From an uncultured Psychrobacter sp. (GTDB lineage Bacteria; Pseudomonadota; Gammaproteobacteria; Pseudomonadales; Moraxellaceae), in NCBI GenBank assembly GCA_947501045.1, contig CANMUI010000006.1, positions 62,001 through 126,000 of the forward strand: a stretch of 64,000 nt of DNA, given 5' to 3'. Shown in pieces: positions 35,316-45,100 of this stretch. The translations under genes were made by a program, and so were the position numbers. The notes beneath the pieces were generated by a model that had not been told where the DNA came from, made no database searches, and was given only the letters and a program-made list of their open reading frames with translations. How positions within the stretch are numbered: the stretch's first letter is position 1; every line of letters begins with the position of its first letter.

Positions 35316-36581
35316 ATGTCAATCGTTACTACTGCTAATCCAAAATCTTTAGCGTCTACCAAGTCCAATGCTACCAAACGTGACAATGCCATTAAGATTT
35401 TGGATGAGGCGCAAGCAAAGACTAATTTGCTAGGTATGACTCAAAGCCAGCTTGCCGATTATTTCAAAAGTATTGGCGAAAAACCTTTTCGAGCCACCCA
35501 AGTAATTAAGTGGATTTATCAGCACGGCGTTACTGACTTTGAGCAGATGACCAATCTAAGTAAAGGTTTGCGTGATAAGCTCTCCAATAATGCTTGTATG
35601 ACGCCGCCCAAGGTGGTTCACCGTGAATATAGCGATGATGGTACGCGTAAATGGGTGTTTGAAGTGACTGGCGGCTCGCTGGTCGAAACGGTGCTTATTC
35701 CAGCAGATGACAGTAAACTAAATGGCCGCAAAACCTTGTGTATCTCCTCACAAGTCGGCTGCGCGCTTGATTGCAGTTTTTGTAGTACTGGCAAGCAAGG
35801 CTTCGAGCGTGATTTAAGTGCCGCTGAAATCTTAGGTCAGCTTTGGGTCGCTAATGCCTCTTATATGACTGACGATAATGATAGTTTAGCGCATGTCGAT
35901 CATAGCCTGTGGGAGAACCATGTCACTAACGTAGTTATGATGGGCATGGGCGAGCCGTTATTAAATTATAAGCCTGTGGTCAGCTCGATGGAGCTGATGC
36001 TAAGTGATCATGCTTATGGCTTGTCTAAACGCCGTGTGACTCTCTCGACCTCAGGCGTGGTGCCCAAGATGTACAAGCTGGCGCAAGATATCGATGTGGC
36101 ATTAGCGATCTCATTACACGCACCTAACGATGAGCTGCGGGACGAGCTGGTACCTATTAATAAAAAGTATCCGTTAAATGAGCTGATTGCAGCGGCGAAA
36201 AGCTACGTTCATGAGGTCAATCCGCGTCACAAAAAGCACGTTACTATCGAGTATGTGATGCTAGATGGCGTCAATGACAGCAATGAGCATGCGCAGCAGC
36301 TCGTGGCATTGTTAGAAGGTTTGCCAAGCAAAATTAACTTGATTCCGTTCAATCCGTTTCCGCATGCGCCTTACGATAAGTCAAGCAATAACCGTATTCA
36401 TGCTTTTAGTGATATTCTTAGTCAAGCAGGATTTGTTTGTACTATTAGGCAGACGCGCGGCGATGATATTGATGCCGCCTGCGGACAATTGGTGGGGCAA
36501 GTGGCTGATCGTACTAGACGCTCAGCGGCGTGGCAGCAAAGTATCAAAGACCGTGATACTAGTAGTAATGCAGAAGTTTAA
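35316..36581 (+). CDS. rlmN: 23S rRNA A2503 / tRNA A37 C2-methyltransferase
   Basis: Radical-SAM methyltransferase of 421 residues. The cluster-binding CxxxCxxC is visible as C149-x3-C153-x2-C156 in GCALDCSFCSTG, and the C-terminal methyl-carrying Cys lies in DIDAACGQL. Other family parts: EKPFRATQVIKWIYQHG, VVMMGMGEPLLNY, RVTLSTSGVVPKM, ISLHAPND. It methylates 23S rRNA and some tRNAs. I chose the ATG at 35316 (AAAGG about 10 nt upstream) over an in-frame TTG 60 nt earlier. About 30 residues at the N-terminus are Lys/Ser/Thr-rich. First gene of a conserved block with pilF, rodZ, ispG and hisS. Confidence 0.95.
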   Translation: MSIVTTANPKSLASTKSNATKRDNAIKILDEAQAKTNLLGMTQSQLADYFKSIGEKPFRATQVIKWIYQHGVTDFEQMTNLSKGLRDKLSNNACMTPPKVVHREYSDDGTRKWVFEVTGGSLVETVLIPADDSKLNGRKTLCISSQVGCALDCSFCSTGKQGFERDLSAAEILGQLWVANASYMTDDNDSLAHVDHSLWENHVTNVVMMGMGEPLLNYKPVVSSMELMLSDHAYGLSKRRVTLSTSGVVPKMYKLAQDIDVALAISLHAPNDELRDELVPINKKYPLNELIAAAKSYVHEVNPRHKKHVTIEYVMLDGVNDSNEHAQQLVALLEGLPSKINLIPFNPFPHAPYDKSSNNRIHAFSDILSQAGFVCTIRQTRGDDIDAACGQLVGQVADRTRRSAAWQQSIKDRDTSSNAEV

Positions 36582-36742
36582 ATACTAATACTTAAAGGTA
36601 TTTGAAGACATTAAACTATAGTCTTTGCAACTAAACTGTACTTAAGGGGCATAAATCTATTAAACTAGTGGCTGTTTGTTTGATACTCATTCATTAAATA
36701 CTAAATGATAGTTTTAAATTTGCAATACTAAACTACAGTTTT

Positions 36743-37702
36743 ATGATGGCGGCTATGATGACCTCTAAATACTCTTGTCAAAAGATTCTATGTAATTTTT
36801 CTATTGCAGCAGAAAAGTCTTTGCGCTCAAAAAACTTACCACGAAACCGTTGTCTATTGTCAAAACCAAAGTGCTGGCTGGCGTTTGGCATGTCTATACT
36901 GGTACTAGCAGGGTGTCAAAGCACTTCAACTGATGATTTAGTTGGCGATGCACGTTATCAGACCTCAACACAGGCGAGCAGCAATCGCAATGTGGATCAA
37001 CAAGAGATTGCCCGTGTTCGTACCTCACTTGCTGCGCAGTATATCCGCAAAAACGAGCTTGATGCTGCTCAGCGTCAGCTTGAAAAAGCGTTCGCCGCTG
37101 ATAGCCGATACGCACCAGCCTATGATATGATGGGCGTTTTGCTACAACAAGAAGGCAGCCGTCTCAATCTTGAAAAAGCTGATCAGTACTTTAAAAAAGC
37201 CATTGCGCTTGACAAGGATTTTTATCAAGTACGTAACAATTACGGCGTATATTTGTCGCAAATGCAGCGTTACCGCGAGGCAGCAGAGCAGTTTGAGATT
37301 GCAGGCTCCGCCCTTGGCTATGAAGGGCGTATCGGCGCTCTTGAAAACTTAGGACGCACCTATTTACAGCTTAATGACCATCCAGCAGCGGCTAAAGCAT
37401 TTTTGCGCGCTCTCGATGGCAATAGAAATAGTTTGATTGCGCATATCGAGCTGGTTGATTTACTACTCGAGCAGCAGCGTGTGCAGCAGGCCCAGCGCCT
37501 TTACGATGAGACTTTATTGCTCATAAAAGGCCAGGCTATCAGTCCGCGTTTGTTACTACAAGGTATTAAGCTGGCTGCTGCACAAAATGATATTACTACG
37601 CGTCAACGTTTGGCGCAGCAACTGCTATCGGCTTATCCATTAAGCGCTGAAGCAAAACAACTCAAGACTTGGCTTAATAATCCAGAGGCACCATGGAAAT
37701 GA
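36743..37702 (+). CDS. pilF: Type IV pilus biogenesis lipoprotein PilF/PilW
   Basis: Up to 319 residues. A lipobox LVLAGC sits at about 53-58 after a hydrophobic stretch, then four to six TPR helices (EIARVRTSLAAQYIRKNELDAAQRQLEKAF, YAPAYDMMGVLLQQEG, QVRNNYGVYLSQMQRYREAAEQF). PilF is the outer-membrane pilotin that assists secretin PilQ assembly. The first ~45 residues before the signal core are unusually long and basic. Several ATGs cluster at 36743-36760 and none has a clear ribosome site, so the start is uncertain. The end overlaps rodZ, keeping the rlmN-pilF-rodZ-ispG order known from gammaproteobacteria. Confidence 0.85.
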   Translation: MMAAMMTSKYSCQKILCNFSIAAEKSLRSKNLPRNRCLLSKPKCWLAFGMSILVLAGCQSTSTDDLVGDARYQTSTQASSNRNVDQQEIARVRTSLAAQYIRKNELDAAQRQLEKAFAADSRYAPAYDMMGVLLQQEGSRLNLEKADQYFKKAIALDKDFYQVRNNYGVYLSQMQRYREAAEQFEIAGSALGYEGRIGALENLGRTYLQLNDHPAAAKAFLRALDGNRNSLIAHIELVDLLLEQQRVQQAQRLYDETLLLIKGQAISPRLLLQGIKLAAAQNDITTRQRLAQQLLSAYPLSAEAKQLKTWLNNPEAPWK

Positions 37703-38529
37703 CCGACCCATCATCAAATAATCAGTTTAAAGCTCAAGGTTCATTTGGTGCCACGCTGCAGCAAGCCCGCAAGAGTAAACAAATTAGTCTAAAAGAGGCC
37801 GCCGGCGAGCTATTTATTTTAGAGCGGCATCTAGAGGCCCTTGAAAATGAAGATTTTGCTGGACTGCCGCAAGTGACTTTTGCACGCGGTTTTGCGATTA
37901 ACTACGCCAAATTTTTAGATTTAGATCCTGTAAGAATTGCAGAGAGCTTTGATGCCGCTTATCCAAACGAGCTTAAAGCTCAATCGATGAGCAATACTGT
38001 TACGCCGCTGCGTCCGATGGGCACTTTGCAGCGTGATAGCAGTAACCGTATTCGCTTCAATCCTTTACTTATTATCGCAATCATAGCGCTGATTATTCTA
38101 GCGGTGTTTTTGTTTCGTATGGTGACTAACGCCAGTAAAGAAGACAATCTTGCGGCTGCACCAGTAGTGGATGGGTTGACAGAGTCAGAGCAGGCGCAAG
38201 GCGCTGCTATCGATGATCAGATCAGTGGGGCAGGTCTAGAGGGCGTAGGTGCTTCAGGCTCTGCCCTTAATTTGGGTGGCGCAGATAGCAGTACAGCTAC
38301 TCTAAGCGTCAATGTCACCAGTAATACCAATGTAAATATTACTGATGCCTCTGGCAATAGTTTGATGGATGGTAATCAAACCAGCGGCAATTATGAGCTG
38401 CTTGGCACGCCGCCGTTTGAGGTTCAAATTGATGATGTCAATAGTGTGAGTTTAACCCTAAATCAAGAGCCAGTTTCGTTAGATGAGTATACTGCTGATA
38501 ATCAAGCTGACTTTACTTTAACCCCTTAA
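37693..38529 (+). CDS. rodZ: Cell-shape protein RodZ
   Basis: 278 residues. A cytoplasmic HTH_25 domain (residues 18-85: SFGATLQQARKSKQISLKEAAGELFI, LEALENEDFAGLPQVTFARGF), one transmembrane helix at about 122-142 (PLLIIAIIALIILAVFLF), then a periplasmic linker and a DUF4115-type domain (SVNVTSNTNVNITDASGNSL...). RodZ links MreB to the elongation machinery. The first ATG is 4 nt after AGAGG; a second ATG two codons later overlaps the pilF stop as ATGA and is an equally good start. Confidence 0.92.
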   Translation: MEMTDPSSNNQFKAQGSFGATLQQARKSKQISLKEAAGELFILERHLEALENEDFAGLPQVTFARGFAINYAKFLDLDPVRIAESFDAAYPNELKAQSMSNTVTPLRPMGTLQRDSSNRIRFNPLLIIAIIALIILAVFLFRMVTNASKEDNLAAAPVVDGLTESEQAQGAAIDDQISGAGLEGVGASGSALNLGGADSSTATLSVNVTSNTNVNITDASGNSLMDGNQTSGNYELLGTPPFEVQIDDVNSVSLTLNQEPVSLDEYTADNQADFTLTP

Positions 38530-38695
38530 CTTCTGAACGGCTTTAAACTCTGGTCTTTAAACTTTAGCACTTCGATATCTAAGGCTCTAACTTAGTTTTC
38601 TTATCTATAGATTTTAATTAATAACCTCAAAATTTTTAACATTCAGTTTTTAACATTACACGTATTATCTCTCGTTTTGCTTGAAGGACTCTTAT

Positions 38696-39811
38696 ATGTC
38701 AACCTCATCACCTATTGTTCGTCGTCCAACCAAAAAAATCTATGTCGGTGATGTCGCAATTGGTGGCGATGCACCGATTAGTGTGCAAAGCATGACCAAC
38801 ACCGATACTTGTGACGTCGCCGCAACTGTGGCACAAATCGAGCGCTGCGTTGAAGCGGGTGCTGATTTTATGCGTGTATCTACACCTACGATGGATACGG
38901 TCGAAGCCTTTGGACAAATTCGTAAATTAGTAAGCGTACCACTGGTCGCTGATGTGCATTTTGATCACAAAATTGCGCTTGCCGTAGCTGAAGCTGGTGC
39001 GGACTGCCTGCGTATTAATCCAGGTAATATCGGTAACGATGCCAAGGTGCGTGAAGTCGTGGCTTGTGCTCGCCATCACAATATTCCTATTCGTATCGGG
39101 GTCAACGCCGGATCATTAGAAAAGGACATTCAGCGTAAATATAAAGAGCCAACTGGCGAAGCTATGCTTGAGTCAGCCATGCGCCATATCGACATCTTAG
39201 AGCGTCTCAATTTCGATCAATATAAAGTCTCCGTCAAAGCCAGTAATGTGTTTTTGACCTTGGATGCTTATCGGTTGATATCAGCGCAGATTGATAATCC
39301 ACTGCATTTAGGGGTGACAGAAGCGGGCGTCTATCGTACCGGTGCGGTCAAGTCAGCTATCGCGCTTGGCGGATTATTATTAGACGGTATTGGCGACACT
39401 ATCCGTATCTCATTGGCAGCAGAACCAGAAGAAGAGATTAAAATTGGCTTTGATATTTTAAAGTCGCTCAATATTCGCTCTAATGGGGTAAACTTTATTG
39501 CTTGTCCTAGCTGCTCACGCCAAGAGTTCGATGTGATCAGAGTTATGACGGCTTTAGAGGCACGTTTAGAAGATATTCGTGAACCAATGAATCTGTCCGT
39601 TATCGGCTGCAAAGTAAATGGACCAGGAGAGGCCAAAGAGGCGGATATCGGTATTGTTGGTGCGGCGCCAAAATCACTGGTCTACCGTATGGGTGAGAAA
39701 AGTCATCTTATCGACACCAATAATTTGGTTGACGAGATAGAAGGTATGGTACGCGCTCATGCAAAGGATCTAGAAAAAGCCCGTGAAAATGAGATTATTA
39801 GAGTAAAATAA
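38696..39811 (+). CDS. ispG: 4-hydroxy-3-methylbut-2-enyl diphosphate synthase
   Basis: 371 residues, the length of bacterial IspG. Penultimate step of the MEP isoprenoid pathway, 4Fe-4S dependent. Visible: GGDAPISVQSMTNTDT, PLVADVHFDHKIAL, LRINPGNIG, the cluster cysteines in CPSCSRQEFD and VIGCKVNGPGEA, and TEAGVYRTGAVKS. ATG at 38696 has GAAGGA 7 nt upstream; the TTG 15 nt earlier is part of that site. Confidence 0.97.
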   Translation: MSTSSPIVRRPTKKIYVGDVAIGGDAPISVQSMTNTDTCDVAATVAQIERCVEAGADFMRVSTPTMDTVEAFGQIRKLVSVPLVADVHFDHKIALAVAEAGADCLRINPGNIGNDAKVREVVACARHHNIPIRIGVNAGSLEKDIQRKYKEPTGEAMLESAMRHIDILERLNFDQYKVSVKASNVFLTLDAYRLISAQIDNPLHLGVTEAGVYRTGAVKSAIALGGLLLDGIGDTIRISLAAEPEEEIKIGFDILKSLNIRSNGVNFIACPSCSRQEFDVIRVMTALEARLEDIREPMNLSVIGCKVNGPGEAKEADIGIVGAAPKSLVYRMGEKSHLIDTNNLVDEIEGMVRAHAKDLEKARENEIIRVK

Positions 39812-39890
39812 GCCGCAAATAGTATAGATAATAATAGAGACCACAGCTCTGATGTTTAATAGCGACTACTTTTAAGGATTTAATTGCACC

Positions 39891-41189
39891 ATGATCAAAG
39901 CTATCAAAGGGTTTAATGATATTCTTCCAGATCAAGCAGCTAAATGGCTGCAACTGGAGTCAGTATTAGCAGAGGTATTGGCTCGCTATGGCTATGAACA
40001 TATTCGTTTGCCAATTGTTGAGCAAACTGACTTGTTTGTGCGCTCTATTGGCGGTGCTACCGATATCGTTGAAAAAGAGATGTATAGCTTCGTTGACAAA
40101 TCTGAGCCGCCAACGCCTTTGACGCTGCGCCCTGAGGGTACAGCAGGAGCAGTACGAGCGGTGATTGAGCATAATTTGCTGCGCGGTGATACCCCAAAGC
40201 TTTGGTATATTGGGCCGATGTTTCGTTATGAGCGTCCACAAAAAGGGCGCTATCGTCAGTTTCATCAGATTGGGGTCGAGAGCTTTGGTAGCGCGTTGCC
40301 TGATGCTGATGTCGAGCTGATCGCCATGACTCATTTAATGTGGCAAGAGCTGGGCCTCAAAGATGAGATGCAGCTGCAACTCAATAGCTTAGGCGAGATC
40401 GATGAGCGTCATGCTTACCGTGACGCTTTGGTTGCTTATTTGACCGATAAAGAGGCTCAGCTTGATGAAGATAGCAAGCGTCGTCTAACTACCAATCCGC
40501 TACGGATTTTGGACAGTAAAGAGGCGAGCACGCAAGCGCTACTTGCTGATGCGCCCAAACTTGCTGATTTTTTAGGGGAGGATAGTCGCGCTCACTTTGA
40601 GCAAGTACAAGCTTACCTGACTGCGCTTGGTATTGATTATACGCTTAATCCGCATCTGGTTCGTGGTCTTGATTACTATAATAAAACCGTCTTTGAATGG
40701 GTCACTGATAAGCTGGGTAGTCAGGCAACGGTTTGTGCTGGCGGGCGCTATGACGGTCTGATTGGCCAGCTCAAATCCGTAGATGCTAAAGGCGATGCGC
40801 AGAACAAAAAAGCGGTAAAATCTGAGCCAGCAGTCGGCTTTGCTATGGGGCTTGAGCGCTTATTGCTGCTTATCGATGCCGTCGCGCCTATGCCTGCAGT
40901 CTCGGCTTGTGATGTGTTTGTCGTTACCCATCCTGAAGTTTTTAGCTCCGGTATTCGTTATGCTCAGAGTTTGCGTTATAGCCGTCCTGATCTGCGGGTT
41001 AAAATGGCAAGTGCTACTAGTTTAAAAGCGCAGATGAAAAAAGCAGATAAATCAGGGGCGAAGCTCACGGTTATTATTGCTCAGCAAGAGCTTGATGACA
41101 GTACAATTAGCATCAAAGATATGCAAACCGGCGAACAAAAAGTGGTAGCGCAAGATTGGCTTGCGACAGTAGAGAACTTTAAACCATAG
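39891..41189 (+). CDS. hisS: Histidyl-tRNA synthetase
   Basis: 432-residue class II synthetase. Motif 2 (FRYERPQKGRYRQFHQIGVE), histidine-specific motifs LVRGLDYYNKTVFEW and AGGRYDGLIGQL, motif 3 GFAMGLERLL and a C-terminal anticodon-binding domain (CDVFVVTH... VKMASATSLKAQMKKADKSGAK). AAGGA lies upstream of the ATG. Third-copy relatives: HisZ at 31406 is its regulatory paralogue. Confidence 0.98.
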   Translation: MIKAIKGFNDILPDQAAKWLQLESVLAEVLARYGYEHIRLPIVEQTDLFVRSIGGATDIVEKEMYSFVDKSEPPTPLTLRPEGTAGAVRAVIEHNLLRGDTPKLWYIGPMFRYERPQKGRYRQFHQIGVESFGSALPDADVELIAMTHLMWQELGLKDEMQLQLNSLGEIDERHAYRDALVAYLTDKEAQLDEDSKRRLTTNPLRILDSKEASTQALLADAPKLADFLGEDSRAHFEQVQAYLTALGIDYTLNPHLVRGLDYYNKTVFEWVTDKLGSQATVCAGGRYDGLIGQLKSVDAKGDAQNKKAVKSEPAVGFAMGLERLLLLIDAVAPMPAVSACDVFVVTHPEVFSSGIRYAQSLRYSRPDLRVKMASATSLKAQMKKADKSGAKLTVIIAQQELDDSTISIKDMQTGEQKVVAQDWLATVENFKP

Positions 41190-41253
41190 TAGTCAGACAT
41201 CGGTAGTAGCAAGCAATCGCTTTTAGTAATTAGATTTTATCAGGTATACAAAC

Positions 41254-42135
41254 ATGGCTAAAAACATACAGTCGCCCAATACAGACGACTCACAGCAAGC
41301 ACTCAAACAGTATGGTAGCTCTATTATTACTATTATTTTATTGGTGCTGGCAGGCTACTTTGGCTGGACCTATTGGCAAGATAACCATGCGCGCGTAGAT
41401 ACGGTTGCCGCAGACTATTATGCTGATATTCAAAGGCTTAATGACGAAGTGAATTTGGCCGCGCAAAACCCTGATTTAGAGGCAGAAGCGCTAAGCGCAC
41501 TTGCCGACAGTCGTGATCAGCTCAATAAAGACATTGATGCTTTGGTTGAGACACATGGTGATTCTATTTATGCTTGGCAAGCATTAATGATTAAAGCGCG
41601 TCAACAAGTCGATAGCGATGATTATGCAGGTGCGCTCGATAGTTTAGATAAGGCTTTAGCAATTGACTTAGGCGATGCAGGGCTAAGCGCTATTACTAGA
41701 CTACGCTATGCTGAGACGCTATTGGCATCAGGTGATGCAGACAAAGCCTTAGCTGAGGCTAATAATGATATGCCAAGCTCATTCGAAGCCAGTCAGCAAG
41801 AACTGCTAGGTGATATCTATATGGCTCAAGGCGATGAAGATAAAGCTATTCAGTCTTACAATAATGCTTGGGAGCTACTACGCAAACGTCAAGAGACACG
41901 CGCTGTTTTGGCTTTAAAGATGGAGAGTTTGGGGGTGATACCTGAGCCCATTGAAGGGCAGGCCAGTCTTATTCAGGCCTCAGTACCTGTTGCAGCACCC
42001 TCCGAGCCACTATCCATAGAAAGTAATAATAGTGATGTCGATACTGCTAGTGCTGACAGCGCGGCTATTGTAGATAGTAGTAGTGGTAATAATAGCGTCA
42101 ACAATAGTAACGATTCTGACCAAGCTGCGCAGTAA
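41254..42135 (+). CDS. yfgM: YfgM-like ancillary translocon/TPR protein
   Basis: 293 residues, type II membrane protein: short cytoplasmic N-terminus, transmembrane helix at about 22-42 (SIITIILLVLAGYFGWTYWQ), then periplasmic TPR-like helices (YAGALDSLDKALAIDLGDAG, ALAEANNDMPSSFEASQQELLGDIYMAQGDEDKAIQSY). YfgM associates with SecYEG and chaperones near BamB, next to which it is encoded. The last ~45 residues are an acidic Ser/Asp/Asn-rich tail. 65 nt after hisS. Confidence 0.88.
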   Translation: MAKNIQSPNTDDSQQALKQYGSSIITIILLVLAGYFGWTYWQDNHARVDTVAADYYADIQRLNDEVNLAAQNPDLEAEALSALADSRDQLNKDIDALVETHGDSIYAWQALMIKARQQVDSDDYAGALDSLDKALAIDLGDAGLSAITRLRYAETLLASGDADKALAEANNDMPSSFEASQQELLGDIYMAQGDEDKAIQSYNNAWELLRKRQETRAVLALKMESLGVIPEPIEGQASLIQASVPVAAPSEPLSIESNNSDVDTASADSAAIVDSSSGNNSVNNSNDSDQAAQ

Positions 42136-42266
42136 ATCAGCAGTATAATCAACAACACTGTATATTACAGACGTTATGGTGCTATATACTGGTAACCTTT
42201 TTTGTACCGCTTTTTAGTTTATAGTCCATGTATTGATAGTTAATTTATTCGTAGTGAGAACATACA

Positions 42267-43475
42267 ATGATCCGACCTATCCGCTTTAGCAAAATGACAA
42301 AAGGCCACCCTGTGAAGGCAACGGTCATGAATATGACAGTATTGGCACTGATGGCGTCTGCTGTCGTTGGCTGTAACCGAGGTATTAAGCCAGTCGTCAA
42401 TGATCCGGTAAAATTGGTCCAAATCGCTCAGCCTGTCTCCGTGCTACAACCCGTATTTAGCGTCGATGTCGGTAACAAGAAAGCTAGCAAGAAAGACCCA
42501 CTGGCCCTACAAGTGGGCTATGATAATAACCAGATTGTAACAGCGTCTCGCGGCGGCGAGTTGACGGGTTTTAATAGTGCAGGTCAACGCTTATGGTCTA
42601 TAGATGTTGGCGATCAAATCACGGGCGGGGTAGCATTAGATCCTCTAAGCCTTACTGCCGTTATTAGTACTCGCAATGGCTTGGTAATGGCGTTTGATAG
42701 TGAAACGGGTGCTAAGCGCTGGCAGAAACAACTATCAGGCTCTGTATTGACACCAGCACTAATCAGTAATAATAGGGTGATTTTGTCCGCTAATGACGGC
42801 TTTTTACACGGACTGTCTTTGCAAACGGGTCAATCTATATGGCAGTTTGCAACCCAAGTTCCGGCGATCAGCGTACGCGGTACCGCGGCACCGACATTAT
42901 TAGATGAGCGAACGGCACTACTAGCAACGGCCGATGGACGCCTGCATGCTATCACCGCAGATAATGGTCTACCGCAGTGGTCACGCCGCGTGGGCGTAGG
43001 TATGGGTAGTAGTGAAGTTGAGCGTATGAGTGATGTCGATGGTACGCCTGTGATCGATAACGATCAGCTTTATGCTATCAGCTATAGTGGTCAGCTACTA
43101 GGAATAGATCTAGCGACTCGTCAAGTCATGTTCGTCAACGAGCTTGCCAGCTTAAAATCTTTGGCAGTGAATAACGTGCAAATTATTGCAACTAGTCTAG
43201 ATGGCAAAGTGGTTGCTTATGATCGCAATAGTGGCGAGATGCTATGGGAAAGTGAGGAGCTGGCCTATCGCGAATTGACCAATCCGGTCATGATTGGCAA
43301 CTATATTGCTGTAGGCGATCTTGATGGCGTAGTGCATTTATTTGACCCGGCAACGGGCAGCATTGTCAGCCGAGTACAGACTAAAGGCGCGCTCAATCAC
43401 TTACAAGTACAAGGCAGTCGTTTAATGACTCAAAGTGCTTCAGGACAGGTTGCGATCTGGCAGCTTGCCCGTTAA
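42267..43475 (+). CDS. bamB: Outer-membrane assembly lipoprotein BamB
   Basis: 402 residues with signal peptide and lipobox (SAVVGC, Cys about 36) followed by an eight-bladed propeller of PQQ-like repeats: QRLWSIDVGDQITGG, TGAKRWQKQLSGSV, GQSIWQFATQVPA, NGLPQWSRRVGVG, SGEMLWESEELAY. BamB scaffolds the Bam complex with BamA. The ribosome site before 42267 is weak; ATG at 42294 is an alternative that still leaves a signal peptide. Between yfgM and der as in E. coli. Confidence 0.95.
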   Translation: MIRPIRFSKMTKGHPVKATVMNMTVLALMASAVVGCNRGIKPVVNDPVKLVQIAQPVSVLQPVFSVDVGNKKASKKDPLALQVGYDNNQIVTASRGGELTGFNSAGQRLWSIDVGDQITGGVALDPLSLTAVISTRNGLVMAFDSETGAKRWQKQLSGSVLTPALISNNRVILSANDGFLHGLSLQTGQSIWQFATQVPAISVRGTAAPTLLDERTALLATADGRLHAITADNGLPQWSRRVGVGMGSSEVERMSDVDGTPVIDNDQLYAISYSGQLLGIDLATRQVMFVNELASLKSLAVNNVQIIATSLDGKVVAYDRNSGEMLWESEELAYRELTNPVMIGNYIAVGDLDGVVHLFDPATGSIVSRVQTKGALNHLQVQGSRLMTQSASGQVAIWQLAR

Positions 43476-43546
43476 ATACGGATTATCGTATTTATAATTA
43501 TGCTTACAACTGTGCTTATAATAGCGCTTTTAACAGAGAGTAATCC

Positions 43547-44989
43547 ATGAGTATCAAGCCTGTGGTCGCCTTAATTGGTCGTCCAAACGTCGGTAAATCC
43601 ACTTTGTTCAATCAATTTACCAAAAGCCGGCAAGCATTGGTCGCTGATCTTTCGGGCTTGACCCGCGACCGTCAATATGGCGATGCCGAATATGAAGGCA
43701 AGTCATTTATTGTGGTCGATACGGGCGGTATCGGTGAGGCGGACGATGGTAGCGGCAACATTGATGACTACATGTCTGAGCAGTCGCATACTGCTATTCA
43801 TGAAGCCGATATTATTGTTTTTGTGGTTGATGCCCGCGCTGGTATGATTGGTGCTGACGCTGAGATTGGTAAGTTTTTACATACCTTAGGCAAGCCCGTC
43901 TATGTCGTTGCCAATAAGGTTGATGGTGTCCACGATTCTGCGCCTGCAGAGTTTTATGCTTTAGGATTGGGTGAGCCTTACCCTATGGCAGCAAGTCATG
44001 GCCGCGGTGTGGGTAACTTATTAGAAGCCATTACAGCTGACATGCCAGAACAAGAACCGATGCACGAACCAGATGGTCTTAAGCTGGCAATAATCGGTCG
44101 CCCCAATGTAGGTAAGTCAACTCTAGTTAATCGTCTGCTAGGTGAAGAGCGAGTCGTTGTGTTTGATATGCCAGGTACGACGCGCGATAGTATTTATATC
44201 CCTTATGAGCGCGATGGCAAAAATTATGTATTGATTGATACCGCAGGCGTGCGCCGCCGCGGTAAAATAGATGAAAAAGTAGAAAAGTTCTCAGTTATCA
44301 AGACTCTACAGGCAATCGAAGACTCTAACGTCACAGTCATCGTGATTGACGCGCAAGAGGGTATCGTTGATCAAGATTTGCATATGATTGGCTATGCCCT
44401 CGATGCTGGCCGCGCTTTAGTCGTTGCTATCAATAAGTGGGATGGTCTCGATCAAGACAAAAAAGACTTTATCAAAATCGAGATGGATCGCCGTTTTAAT
44501 TTCATACCTTATGTCAAAGTGCATCTGATATCTGCATTACATGGTACTGGTGTTGGTAACCTTTATCCCTCTATTTTGCGTGCTTATCAGTCCTCTATGT
44601 TTGAGGTATCGACCAACCGTTTGACGCAAATCTTACAAGATGCGGTAACCGCAAACCCACCTCCCGCCGTTTCAGGTCGCCGTATCAAACTACGCTATGC
44701 TCATATTGGTGGTCATAATCCTCCTGTCATTGTCGTTCATGGTAACCAAATAGGCTCACTACCTAAGAGCTATCAGCGCTACCTTGAGAACCAATTTAGG
44801 CAAGTATTTAAACTTGAAGGTACACCGCTCAATGTGGTTTTCAAGCTTAATGAAAATCCTTATGCTAATAAAAGTGATACGCCAACCAAAGCTAAAGCGC
44901 AGCAGCTGCGCCAACGCGAGCGTAATCGCGAACAAAAATACTCAAAAAATCATAGGCACACAGATAAAAAGAGCAGTAAGAAAAAATAA
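43547..44989 (+). CDS. der: Ribosome-assembly GTPase Der (EngA)
   Basis: 480 residues with two tandem GTPase domains, P-loops GRPNVGKS at 11-18 and 184-191, G3 DTGG and DTAG, G4 NKVD and NKWD, and a KH-like C-terminal domain. A basic tail (residues about 440-480: RQRERNREQKYSKNHRHTDK) follows. Acts in 50S subunit maturation. ATG follows AGAGAG-type site. Confidence 0.98.
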   Translation: MSIKPVVALIGRPNVGKSTLFNQFTKSRQALVADLSGLTRDRQYGDAEYEGKSFIVVDTGGIGEADDGSGNIDDYMSEQSHTAIHEADIIVFVVDARAGMIGADAEIGKFLHTLGKPVYVVANKVDGVHDSAPAEFYALGLGEPYPMAASHGRGVGNLLEAITADMPEQEPMHEPDGLKLAIIGRPNVGKSTLVNRLLGEERVVVFDMPGTTRDSIYIPYERDGKNYVLIDTAGVRRRGKIDEKVEKFSVIKTLQAIEDSNVTVIVIDAQEGIVDQDLHMIGYALDAGRALVVAINKWDGLDQDKKDFIKIEMDRRFNFIPYVKVHLISALHGTGVGNLYPSILRAYQSSMFEVSTNRLTQILQDAVTANPPPAVSGRRIKLRYAHIGGHNPPVIVVHGNQIGSLPKSYQRYLENQFRQVFKLEGTPLNVVFKLNENPYANKSDTPTKAKAQQLRQRERNREQKYSKNHRHTDKKSSKKK

Positions 44990-45100
44990 GCGATTAAATG
45001 GGAAATATACTCGGTAGGTAGGTTTAAAATAACTGAATTGTGTGTAGAATGTCTCAATCAGGTAACATAAATTAAAGCCGACCTATTTTGATTGAGTGAT